The notes below the pieces were generated by a model that did no database searches, had not been told where the DNA came from, and saw only the letters and a list, made by a program, of their open reading frames with translations. Of a stretch of 11,148 nucleotides of DNA, positions 1-6,353 are shown piece by piece. Every line of letters starts with the position of its first letter. Within the stretch, counting starts at the first letter, position 1. The DNA comes from Bacteroidota bacterium (lineage in GTDB: Bacteria > Bacteroidota > Bacteroidia > Bacteroidales > UBA10428), in contig JAJUGM010000065.1 of NCBI GenBank assembly GCA_029268165.1, forward strand, positions 1 to 11,148. Direction: 5' to 3'. The translations under genes were made by a program, and so were the position numbers.

Positions 1-436
1 AATTAATGATTGACATGACACTAATATATTCATGAAAATTTTCTTTATCATCTTTGTTATCAGTTCCAAATTTCGGCATTTCTTCAGTTATGATAAATAT
101 TTCTTTGAAAGGATTATTATTGGCTGTTTCTAAATATAAATTTTTTATTCCGCTATAATTCAAGGTGTCATAATTGGCTTTTTTCGCGTTGTAAAATAAC
201 CAAATGCTATCCATATAATTATCAATATAATAACCACTAACAATTAATTTATTTGAATTATCAAAATACTCTACGTAAACATTGTTCTTGTTATATTTGA
301 CTTCTTTTAATGTATAAGAAGCTTTTTTAGCTTTCGTTTTGATCCAATTATTATTATAATATACGATAGATGTGTCTTGTGATATACATCGCAAAGAAAT
401 AATAAGAAAATAAAAAAATAAAAGTGCTTTTTTCAT
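1..436 (-). CDS. Partial exported protein, probable Bacteroidota TonB-related/MORN-type protein (3' end outside window)
   Basis: An open frame of 145 codons runs from an ATG at 434-436 off the left edge without a stop. Residues 1-20 form a signal peptide (MKK, hydrophobic core, then CISQ); the Cys at 17 gives a possible lipoprotein site, but Sec cleavage before Q20 fits as well. The mature start (DTSIVYYNNNWIKTKAKKAS) resembles the opening of Bacteroidota proteins that carry MORN-like repeats and a TonB C-terminal domain, in which a 'YYD.NW..T....A.YYR' pattern is common. Residues 118-122 (EEMPKF), followed by an acidic stretch and FHEYI, recall the 'VEEMPEFPGG...YI' opening of the Bacteroidota TonB C-terminal domain, but the GG is absent. 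The frame is strikingly AT-rich compared with the genes to its right, which may point to a different origin. The role is inferred; the family call is moderate, the reality of the gene is likely. Confidence 0.6.
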   Translation of the reverse strand, partial: MKKALLFFYFLIISLRCISQDTSIVYYNNNWIKTKAKKASYTLKEVKYNKNNVYVEYFDNSNKLIVSGYYIDNYMDSIWLFYNAKKANYDTLNYSGIKNLYLETANNNPFKEIFIITEEMPKFGTDNKDDKENFHEYISVMSIIN

Positions 437-880
437 ATTACTATGTTTTTGTTTGTCGAATTAACCTTGCACACAAAAACAAATATATAAAAACCAATTG
501 CTCTATATATCCGTTACAAGGCGAAAAAGGACAATTGTTTTTATTGCTTTTAAAGGGCAATGGTTTTATCTTCTGCGAGCCTTGTTGTAATTAAAAAAAT
601 AAATTTTTTTTTATTGGTGGTTAATATCCTTTATTTAACCTTTTTCTGCAAGAAATTTATCAAATTTAAGATAAATTGTTATCTGTTTATATTTTAAGCG
701 GAATATCTGAATCACTAAATACTGTCTGACATATGATGACAGATAAGATGTTAAAAATTCTGTCCGATATCTGAAATCCAATATCTGCCATGTCTTCTTT
801 GCCCGGATTATTGATTTGCATTTAAAACATAATGATAAATTTTTTGTTTTACGGATAGTAATTTATTTTTAGATATAGAA
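437..880. other. AT-rich divergent intergenic region, 444 bases without a gene
   Basis: This region separates the minus-strand gene at the left edge from msrB, so it should hold promoters for both. I see no coding frame that I would support. It contains an imperfect palindrome (listed separately), A/T runs around 591-612, and five copies of the pentamer ATCTG or its complement CAGAT at 681, 705, 740, 769 and 783. A weak Bacteroidota-type promoter for msrB may be TTTG at 815-818 with a TAAATTTT box at 836-843, but the spacing (17) and the last bases deviate from TTTG-N19-21-TAnnTTTG, so it is not claimed as a feature. Confidence 0.5.
513..590. repeat. Long imperfect inverted repeat
   Basis: The outer arms ACAAGGC (516-522) and GCCTTGT (579-585) are perfect complements. 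The pairing extends outward as TTACA / TGTAA with three unpaired bases on the right side. Further in, GCGAAAAAGGACAATTG on the left is partly complementary to the stretch CAATGGTTTTATCTTCTGC on the right, and a small ATTGC / GCAAT hairpin caps the middle (543-561). It lies between two divergent gene starts, so it is not a terminator for either. It could be a small non-autonomous element, a recombination site of the integron attC kind, or a structured RNA leader; the sequence alone does not decide. Confidence 0.5.
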
Positions 881-1369
881 ATGAATATAAGTAAATATAT
901 AATCTCGCTTGTAATTTTTTCTCCATTGAGTTTGTTTGCCCAGGAAGGAAATTTTAAATCAAATAACAATATGGTTTTTAAAACTGATGAGGAATGGAAA
1001 TCAATCCTTACACCCGAACAATATCGTATTTGCAGGTTAAAAGGCACCGAGCCTCCGGGAAGCGGTAAGTATAATAAGCATTTTGAAAAAGGATATTACC
1101 AATGTGCTGCATGTGGTCTCAGGTTATTTGATTCTGATACCAAGTATGATTCTGGCACAGGATGGCCCAGCTTTTATGATATTCATAAAAAGGGCAATCT
1201 TGAGTACCAGAAAGACACTTCTTATGGTATGATCAGGACAGAAATTTCATGCGCGCAATGTGGCGCCCATTTAGGCCATGTTTTTGATGACGGGCCTGCT
1301 CCAACAGGCCTGAGGTATTGTGTTAATTCTCTTGCGCTTGAGTTTATTCCTGCCTCTTCGGCTCAATAA
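881..1369 (+). CDS. msrB: Exported peptide-methionine (R)-S-oxide reductase MsrB
   Basis: MsrB reduces the R-epimer of methionine sulfoxide in proteins, normally using thioredoxin-type electron donors. The 162-aa product shows the family signatures: EEWKSILTPEQYRI (37-50), RLKGTEPPGSGKY (52-64), two zinc-binding CxxC pairs at C75/C78 and C124/C127, SGTGWPSF (91-98), GHVFDDGPAPTG (132-143) and RYCVNS (145-150), whose C147 is the catalytic cysteine. Residues 1-20 are a Sec signal peptide (NISKYIISLVIFSPLSLFA, then QE), so the enzyme should act in the periplasm rather than the cytoplasm. It is a stand-alone MsrB with no MsrA fusion. A resolving cysteine is not obvious; C51 is the only other Cys in the mature chain. 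The gene converges on the nuclease-family gene, with one base between the two stop codons. No Shine-Dalgarno site is needed in this phylum; the ATG at 881 is chosen because it begins the signal peptide. Confidence 0.95.
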   Translation: MNISKYIISLVIFSPLSLFAQEGNFKSNNNMVFKTDEEWKSILTPEQYRICRLKGTEPPGSGKYNKHFEKGYYQCAACGLRLFDSDTKYDSGTGWPSFYDIHKKGNLEYQKDTSYGMIRTEISCAQCGAHLGHVFDDGPAPTGLRYCVNSLALEFIPASSAQ

Positions 1370-1370
1370 G

Positions 1371-2126
1371 CTATTGCTTCATCGCTTCAAAATTCCATTT
1401 TGAAAGGTCAAGCGTTAATTCCAGCTTTTCTTCCATGTCATCGGGCACGTTTATAAAAAAATCAATACCGGTAATTTTTTCAATCTCGTCAACTGACGTG
1501 GCATAGGATTTTAAAGTACCGCTGGAAGCATTGGCCCTGAAAAGGAAACCAATTGCCCTTTCACCTTTTATATCAAGCACCACTTTATAATAACGTGCAG
1601 GTATGGCCACCTTGTTATCGCCGAATGTGCCAAAAGGGCCGTCTGCAAGTACAGGGCCTGCAGCAATATAAAGGGTATTCCCTTCTTTTGCCCACTCTCT
1701 GATGAGCTGCTCAAGGTTTTTCCAAAGAAATTTGTTAAATCCTATTTTTTGAGGGACTATATTTGACATAAGAAAGGTTTCATCACAGGCTTTGGCATCA
1801 AACACCATATCTTCAGACGGAACAAGCTGTCCCATCACAAATCCTGCGTCTTTGTAATCTTTTGGAGATGACGAACCTGTTGATACCATCACATCTTCCC
1901 TATATTTCTCTTTAAATGTGCCTGAAGCCTTTGCCATCTCTGGTGTAAGTTTATATGCTGCCCATGATGGTAATTCATACCCCTCGTTATATGATAACAC
2001 GTAGCAATTATGCCTTACAGGCAGTTCCCTTGGCAGTGCTGAAGGAATTTCATAATTTTCCTGAGCCACTGCATGTATAGATGCAAAAAGGAATAAAACA
2101 AACAAAGAAAATCCCGGGTTTTTCAT
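1371..2126 (-). CDS. Exported DNA/RNA non-specific endonuclease (NUC1) family protein with a degenerate active site
   Basis: The 251-aa product has a Sec signal peptide (residues 1-21, ending AVA before QE). The remainder aligns along the Serratia nuclease/NUC1 fold: RHNCYVLSYN (38-47), GFVMGQLVPSEDM (95-107), FLMSNIVPQKIGFNKFLWKNLE (118-139) and TLYIAAGPVL (151-160). In active members the second block reads DRGHLxPxxDM, with His as general base and Arg in the site. Here those positions are Q100 and M98 (GTG ATG GGA CAG). The magnesium-ligand Asn (N131) and the Glu eight residues later (E139) are both kept with normal spacing. The family assignment is firm; loss of nuclease activity is an inference from the missing His. 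It might be a binding protein, an inhibitor decoy, or an enzyme with altered chemistry. The next gene upstream on the same strand is the polymerase, about 275 bases away with hairpins between, so co-transcription is doubtful. Confidence 0.85.
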   Translation of the reverse strand: MKNPGFSLFVLFLFASIHAVAQENYEIPSALPRELPVRHNCYVLSYNEGYELPSWAAYKLTPEMAKASGTFKEKYREDVMVSTGSSSPKDYKDAGFVMGQLVPSEDMVFDAKACDETFLMSNIVPQKIGFNKFLWKNLEQLIREWAKEGNTLYIAAGPVLADGPFGTFGDNKVAIPARYYKVVLDIKGERAIGFLFRANASSGTLKSYATSVDEIEKITGIDFFINVPDDMEEKLELTLDLSKWNFEAMKQ

Positions 2127-2173
2127 CTTTTTTTTTAATCCTTTACGTATTTTTTTATAAAGGGTTATAAACC

Positions 2174-2203
2174 ACCTGACAGAACCTTTAAGCCCTGTCA
2201 GGT
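2174..2203. repeat. Intergenic hairpin, copy 1 of the ACCTGA...CAGG element
   Basis: ACCTGACAG (2174-2182) and CTGTCAGGT (2195-2203) are perfect complements and form a 9-bp stem with a 12-base loop. A related element lies at 5357-5384, on the other side of the polymerase gene, in the same orientation. Short intergenic palindromes of this sort recur in Bacteroidota genomes. This copy sits in the leader of the nuclease-family gene, about 50 bases before its start, so it could affect its mRNA, or act as a transcription stop after the polymerase gene. Confidence 0.7.
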
Positions 2204-2319
2204 CAATGTTAATTTATTTTGTACATTTTCTTTTAAAGTGTATATTCTGCACAACCATTTTATTTCTTCTAAGTTTTTGGCCATTCGTCATGCTTCTTGA
2301 TTTCCAGTTTTTAGTTCTT

Positions 2320-2378
2320 CCCCGAAAGCCTTCGGGGCTGTCTTATTTTTTCCTGGCTCTTTCCCGAAAGCTTTCGGG
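2320..2378. repeat. Two tandem CCCGAAAGC-TTCGGG hairpins after the polymerase gene
   Basis: The first hairpin is CCCCGAA (2320-2326), a 4-base loop, and TTCGGGG (2331-2337). The second is CCCGAAAG (2363-2370) directly followed by CTTTCGGG (2371-2378), a perfect 16-bp palindrome. They share the flanking pattern TT-CCCGAAAGC-TTCGGGGCT and are offset by about 42 bases, so they look like a tandem repeat of one unit. They lie 20-80 bases past the stop codon of the polymerase gene. Reading the minus strand, neither stem is followed by a good U tract, so a role in termination or 3' mRNA protection is possible but not shown. Confidence 0.7.
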
Positions 2379-2400
2379 GCTTTGTTCTTGGTTCTCTCCT

Positions 2401-5343
2401 TTAATACCTCGGATCTTTCTTAAATGGCATCTTGGCCATTTTTTCCACCTCAATGCTTGGGAAGCCGAATTCTTCAACAACCTTACCCAGTATAAGGTAT
2501 ATACCGGTGCCCCTGAAAGGATACTTTTTCAGCGAATCAGGAAAATGGACTGAATCAAAGAATTCTCCATACATATCGATAAAGCAGCCAAAGTGCATCC
2601 ATTCACCCTTAATTGTCTGAACATATTTAATGGTAACCAGATTCCCGAGTATTTTGATTTTTTTATTCTTATAATTAAGCAGGTCACGGGCAAAAATGTT
2701 ACCTCTGAATGATGTTTCGAGCATGTCAAATGCTGAAATGGTTACGGGGAAACCAAGCAGTTCGGTTTCATCGTAAGCATCTTCAAGTTGGCTTTGCTCC
2801 AGTTGAGGTAAGGCAAACTCATGCGATTCTTCTTCAAATAATCGGGGCATGAGAGGTTTGCTTTTTGGTTGTCCGTTTAACATATGAGCCTCCCAGAGGA
2901 GTTGTTTTTTAGTTTTGCCTGTGAAACGAAAAGCATTAAGTCTGATCAGGGTAACAAGTTCTCCGGTTTCTGCCGGAACACGCCTGATGAAGTCTTCGAG
3001 GCTCTGATAATGACCGTGTTTCTCCCTTTCATAGACGATGGTTTCTGCTGTTTTTTGTTCAAGGTTGGCAATATGAACCAGACCGATATAGATATCTTTG
3101 CCGTAAATGCATGTTTTATAAGTGCTTTGGTTGACACAGGGCAGGTTAATATTAGCGCCGCAACGACGCGCTTCGTTAACATAAACCCATGTACGGTAGA
3201 AGCCTCCAAAATTGTTGATAACTGCAACCATGAATTCAAGAGGGAAATAGGTTTTCAGGTACAGGCTTTGATAACTTTCCACAGCGTACGATGCAGAGTG
3301 GGCTTTGGAGAAAGCATAACCGGCAAATGAAGCAACCTGGCGCCATACTTCTGTTATAAGCTCTTCAGAATAATTTCTTGTACGGCAGTTGGCGAAAAAT
3401 CGGTCACGAATACGCTCAAATTCTTTTTTCGACCGGAATCTGCCAGCCATTGCGCGTCGTAAAATATCGGCATCTGCCAGGTCAAGGCCGGCAAAATGAT
3501 GGCATATTTTAATAACATCTTCCTGGAACACCATAACCCCGAAAGTTTCCTTCAGATGTTCTTCCATAACCGGGTGCAGGTAGGTGAATTGGTCTGGGTG
3601 ATGAAACCGCCGTATGTATTCTTTCATCATCCCCGATTTTGCAACGCCCGGCCTTATGATAGAACTGGCAGCTACAAGCGCAGGATAATCTCTGCAGCGT
3701 AATTTCTTGAGTAATCCGCGCATGGCAGGACTTTCAATATAGAAACACCCGATAGCTTCGCCCTGGTTCAGGCGTTCATTTACAAGCTGATCTTTTTTAA
3801 ATTTGTCAACCTGATGAATTTCTATCTTAACTCCACGATTAGCACGGATTATATCAACACACTCATTAATATGCCCTATTCCACGCTGGCTCAGGATGTC
3901 AAGTTTTTCAAATCCTGCCATTTCGGCCACATACATATCAAACTGAGTGGTCTGAAATCCTTTTGGGGGCATATCAAGCGCCGTATAGCAGGTAATAGGC
4001 TCTTCGGAGATCAGCACCCCTCCTGCATGAATGCTCCGGATGTTGGGAAAGTCGATTAAAAGCGCGCCGATTTCTTCAATTTGTCCGGTAATTTCGTTTC
4101 GGTTTAATGCGGCACCGGGCTCATCAACCAGCCTGTCAATATCTTCTTTCGGAAGCCCGTATACTTTTCCTAATTCCCTGAAAATGGAGCGGTCATGAAA
4201 AGTACTTATTGTTCCCAATAAAGCAGTATGTTGGTTGCCATATCGTTTAAAAATATAATCAAGCACGTCGTCTCTGTCCTTCCATGAATAGTCAATGTCA
4301 AAATCAGGAGGGGAAGTGCGTTTGGGATTAATAAAACGCTCAAAATAAAGATTCAGCTCAATGGGATCGACATCAGTAATTTTGAGACAGTAAGCAACAA
4401 TGCTGTTGGCGCCACTGCCGCGCCCCACATGATAAAAACCACGGCTCATCGAGTACCGGATAATATCCCATGTAATAAGAAAATAGGCAGAAAATCCAAG
4501 CCTGTCAATTACTTCAAGCTCGTGTTTTACCCTTTTCAGAGCTTCAGCATTGTTTTTGCCGTAGCGGTATTCCAAACCTTCCATGGCAAGTTTTTCAAGC
4601 AATAATCTGTCGTCATACCGGCTGCCTGAAAAAGTCAGTTTATTTTTCACCGTGCCAAAGTCAATATCAATCATGCAGTTTTCGGTCATGCGTTCTGTGT
4701 TTCTGATGATTTCAGGATAGTCTTCATAGATGATCTTCATAAAATCCGTCGGAAGAAACCGTTCATTTGGTGAAGCAAGGCTTTCAGCATTAATTTTACT
4801 CAGCAGCGTATTTTTATCTATAGCCCTCAGGTGCTTGTGCAACAAAAAATGTTGATCATCGGCAAAGGTTACAGGAAGCAGTGCCAGCAGTCTGGCTTGT
4901 TTATACTTTAAATCCGAGACATGCAGCCGGTTTATGTCAGCCGGTTTAATCCCCACAAATTCATTCTCACGAAGCGCATAAGAAAAAGTCTGTTTAAAAG
5001 GAAAAATGATAAAACTGTTGCTAAATGCAGGCGGCCGGTCGGGCAGGGGGGCGTTCTCAAGGTTATGACGGGTAAGAAATTCATTCATTTCATGAAAACC
5101 TTTATTATTGCATGCGATTGCAATGTACAAAAGCCTGCCTGAAGTGTTTCTGAATTCAATTCCTGCAAGCGGTTTAATACCTTTCAAACGGCATTCAGCA
5201 ATAAAATCCAATGTGCCTGTAGTATTGTTAATGTCTGTCAAGGCCATTGCTCTTACATCATTTTTTGATGCTTCAGACACAAGTTGTTCCAAAGACAACG
5301 TTCCGTAGCGAAGGCTGTAATATGAGTGGCAGTTGAGATACAT
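2401..5343 (-). CDS. dnaE: DNA polymerase III alpha subunit-type polymerase, short (accessory) form
   Basis: This is a C-family replicative-type DNA polymerase of 980 aa, clearly shorter than housekeeping DnaE (about 1160 aa in E. coli). The N-terminal PHP domain (about 1-200) begins YLNCHSYYSLRYG, and LTDINN (35-40) follows; the first His of the HxH motif is Asn and the His of the usual TDH is Ile, so its metal site looks degenerate. The palm has GRGSGANS (307-314), the PDFDID catalytic aspartates (346-351) and a third candidate Asp, D482 in KLDIL. YAFSKAHSASYA (676-687) is the conserved alpha-subunit motif. An OB fold is likely at about 892-970, and the chain ends there, without the extra C-terminal tau-binding domain. 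This architecture suits a second, accessory or translesion DnaE rather than the main replicase. No imuA, imuB or dinB partner is in the window. The start at 5343 gives the complete PHP beginning. Confidence 0.93.
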   Translation of the reverse strand: MYLNCHSYYSLRYGTLSLEQLVSEASKNDVRAMALTDINNTTGTLDFIAECRLKGIKPLAGIEFRNTSGRLLYIAIACNNKGFHEMNEFLTRHNLENAPLPDRPPAFSNSFIIFPFKQTFSYALRENEFVGIKPADINRLHVSDLKYKQARLLALLPVTFADDQHFLLHKHLRAIDKNTLLSKINAESLASPNERFLPTDFMKIIYEDYPEIIRNTERMTENCMIDIDFGTVKNKLTFSGSRYDDRLLLEKLAMEGLEYRYGKNNAEALKRVKHELEVIDRLGFSAYFLITWDIIRYSMSRGFYHVGRGSGANSIVAYCLKITDVDPIELNLYFERFINPKRTSPPDFDIDYSWKDRDDVLDYIFKRYGNQHTALLGTISTFHDRSIFRELGKVYGLPKEDIDRLVDEPGAALNRNEITGQIEEIGALLIDFPNIRSIHAGGVLISEEPITCYTALDMPPKGFQTTQFDMYVAEMAGFEKLDILSQRGIGHINECVDIIRANRGVKIEIHQVDKFKKDQLVNERLNQGEAIGCFYIESPAMRGLLKKLRCRDYPALVAASSIIRPGVAKSGMMKEYIRRFHHPDQFTYLHPVMEEHLKETFGVMVFQEDVIKICHHFAGLDLADADILRRAMAGRFRSKKEFERIRDRFFANCRTRNYSEELITEVWRQVASFAGYAFSKAHSASYAVESYQSLYLKTYFPLEFMVAVINNFGGFYRTWVYVNEARRCGANINLPCVNQSTYKTCIYGKDIYIGLVHIANLEQKTAETIVYEREKHGHYQSLEDFIRRVPAETGELVTLIRLNAFRFTGKTKKQLLWEAHMLNGQPKSKPLMPRLFEEESHEFALPQLEQSQLEDAYDETELLGFPVTISAFDMLETSFRGNIFARDLLNYKNKKIKILGNLVTIKYVQTIKGEWMHFGCFIDMYGEFFDSVHFPDSLKKYPFRGTGIYLILGKVVEEFGFPSIEVEKMAKMPFKKDPRY

Positions 5344-5356
5344 ATTTTATTATCAG

Positions 5357-5384
5357 ACCTGAAAGGTTTTTCAAGCCTGTCAGG
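5357..5384. repeat. Intergenic hairpin, copy 2 of the ACCTGA...CAGG element
   Basis: CCTGAAAGG (5358-5366) pairs with CCTGTCAGG (5376-5384) except at one position, across a 9-base loop. The sequence is related to the element at 2174-2203: both begin ACCTGA.AG and share AAGCC(C)TGTCAGG. It sits in the 57-base gap between the small gene at 5401-5586 and the polymerase start, that is, in the polymerase leader, and could modulate its translation or be a passive repeat. Confidence 0.6.
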
Positions 5385-5400
5385 GACGGTATCAGGATTA

Positions 5401-5586
5401 TCAATAACACCCGCGAGGTTTGAAATTAGGATTTTCAGAAATCACAAAGCCTTTGAAGTGATGTTGTTCAACCTTTTTATGCGCCCATTTTATCAGTTCA
5501 TCACCCGTTGAATGTTTAAGATGTTCAGGAATTTCATATTCAAACCATCCCTGGTCCTGCTTTGAAAAATAAATTTTTGTATTCAT
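5401..5586 (-). CDS. Small protein of unknown function upstream of the polymerase
   Basis: A 61-aa frame from ATG at 5584-5586 to TGA at 5401-5403. I do not recognise a named family. The protein is soluble in appearance, with no signal peptide or membrane segment: MNTKIYFSKQDQGWFEYEIP suggests beta strands, HSTGDELIKWAHKKVEQHH (25-43) an amphipathic helix, and FKGFVISENPNFKPRGCY a further strand and basic tail. The composition is balanced and protein-like, no other gene competes for the space, and it follows a well-defined regulatory palindrome. The polymerase gene begins 57 bases downstream on the same strand, so the two are probably one transcript. Whether the protein works with the polymerase is unknown. 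Confidence 0.65.
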   Translation of the reverse strand: MNTKIYFSKQDQGWFEYEIPEHLKHSTGDELIKWAHKKVEQHHFKGFVISENPNFKPRGCY

Positions 5587-5590
5587 AAAT

Positions 5591-5629
5591 GATTATATTT
5601 TAATCAAACTATACGATTAAAATATAATC
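5591..5629. promoter_or_regulatory. Double operator-like palindrome, two GATTA-N5-TAATC sites
   Basis: GATTATATTTTAATC (5591-5605) and GATTAAAATATAATC (5615-5629) are perfect reverse complements, separated by nine bases. Each arm is itself an interrupted palindrome, GATTA-N5-TAATC, so there are four GATTA half-sites, with the two 15-bp sites centred 24 bp apart. It ends four bases before the start codon of the 61-aa gene. Read on the minus strand, the spacer gives TATAGTTTG, one base longer than a perfect TAnnTTTG -7 box, so a dimeric repressor bound here would cover the start of transcription. It also lies about 90 bases before the divergent sigma factor gene. The regulator is not identified. 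Confidence 0.6.
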
Positions 5630-5682
5630 AATAATTTGTAAAAAATAAAATGATTTTAAGTAAAAAATATGCTCAATGCAAT

Positions 5683-5690
5683 TATATTTG
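5683..5690 (+). promoter_or_regulatory. Candidate -7 box of a promoter for the sigma factor operon
   Basis: TATATTTG is an exact match to the Bacteroidota vegetative -7 consensus TAnnTTTG and ends 27 bases before the sigma factor ATG, a sensible leader length. The matching -33 element (TTTG 19-21 bases upstream) is not well formed; only the T-rich 5654-5657 stretch is near. Moderate to low support. Confidence 0.4.
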
Positions 5691-5717
5691 AATACTGATT
5701 TTTGAAAACAGATTTGC

Positions 5718-6335
5718 ATGACTTTCTCTTTGAGCGATATTCATTTATTTAAGCAGGTAAAGAAAGGCGATGTATTTGCGTTCGAGAAATTATTTAAAAA
5801 TTACTATAAAAACTTATGCTTTTTTGCTGAGAATTATGTTAAAGAGAAAGCTATGGCTGAGGAGATTGTTGAAAGTTTTTTTATTACATTATGGGAAAAA
5901 AGGAACATAATTGAAATAAAAGGATCGGTTAAATCATATTTTTACAAAGGGGTTCAAAATCAATGTATAAAATATCTGGAGCATTTAAAGGTGATGAAAA
6001 AATATGAAGATTTTGCCATATCTATGCTTCGTTACAAAGAGCTTCTTGCCCCTTCAGAGGATGCTTATCCGCTTGCTAGTCTTATTTCACAGGAAATTGT
6101 TGATGAGATAGAGAAGTCAATCAGTGACTTACCCGAGAAATGTCGGGAAATATTTTGTATGAGCCGATTTGATCAAATGAGCTATGAAGAAATAGCTTCA
6201 AAGCTAAATATTTCAATAAACACTGTAAGGACACAAATGGCACGAGCCTTGCAAAGACTGAGGGAAAGTCTAAAGAAATATTTACCTTTATTTTTGGTTA
6301 TGGTTTTATATTGTATAAAATTGTTATATATCTGA
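5718..6335 (+). CDS. ECF-type RNA polymerase sigma factor (FecI-like, Bacteroidota group)
   Basis: A 205-aa extracytoplasmic-function sigma factor. Region 2 (about 22-90) has the Bacteroidota pattern FEKLFKNYYKNLCFFAENYV....AEEIVESFFITLWEKR and then the YFYKGVQNQCIKYL stretch. Region 4 (about 130-183) has ISDLPEKCREIF and the DNA-reading helix-turn-helix SYEEIASKLNISINTVRTQMARALQRLR. There is no anti-sigma or extra domain, but the last 18 residues (YLPLFLVMVLYCIKLLYI) are hydrophobic, a common ending in this family that may touch the membrane or the FecR partner. A FecR gene starts 18 bases after its stop, so the two are one transcript and the sigma is presumably held or activated by that FecR. 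Its targets are likely the downstream SusC-type uptake genes. Confidence 0.93.
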   Translation: MTFSLSDIHLFKQVKKGDVFAFEKLFKNYYKNLCFFAENYVKEKAMAEEIVESFFITLWEKRNIIEIKGSVKSYFYKGVQNQCIKYLEHLKVMKKYEDFAISMLRYKELLAPSEDAYPLASLISQEIVDEIEKSISDLPEKCREIFCMSRFDQMSYEEIASKLNISINTVRTQMARALQRLRESLKKYLPLFLVMVLYCIKLLYI

Positions 6336-6353
6336 TAATCAATTTGTTGGTAT

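Noticed and set aside
511..590. Calling the palindrome a true integron attC site
   Set aside because: The outer boxes do not fit RYYYAAC and GTTRRRY in either orientation, and no integrase or second site is in the window.
808..1047. Minus-strand open frame across the msrB start
   Set aside because: It is antisense to the msrB signal peptide and N-terminus, with no protein-like features.
1291..1310. GGCCTG / CAGGCC hairpin near the end of msrB as a terminator
   Set aside because: It lies inside conserved coding sequence (DGPAPTGLRYC) and has no T tract.
2206..2553. Plus-strand open frame over the 3' end of the polymerase gene
   Set aside because: It overlaps conserved polymerase sequence and reads through the hairpin repeats; its hydrophobic, low-complexity product looks like an antisense shadow.
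2884..3330. Plus-strand 148-codon open frame inside the polymerase gene
   Set aside because: It lies fully antisense to a well-supported gene and shows no recognisable domain.
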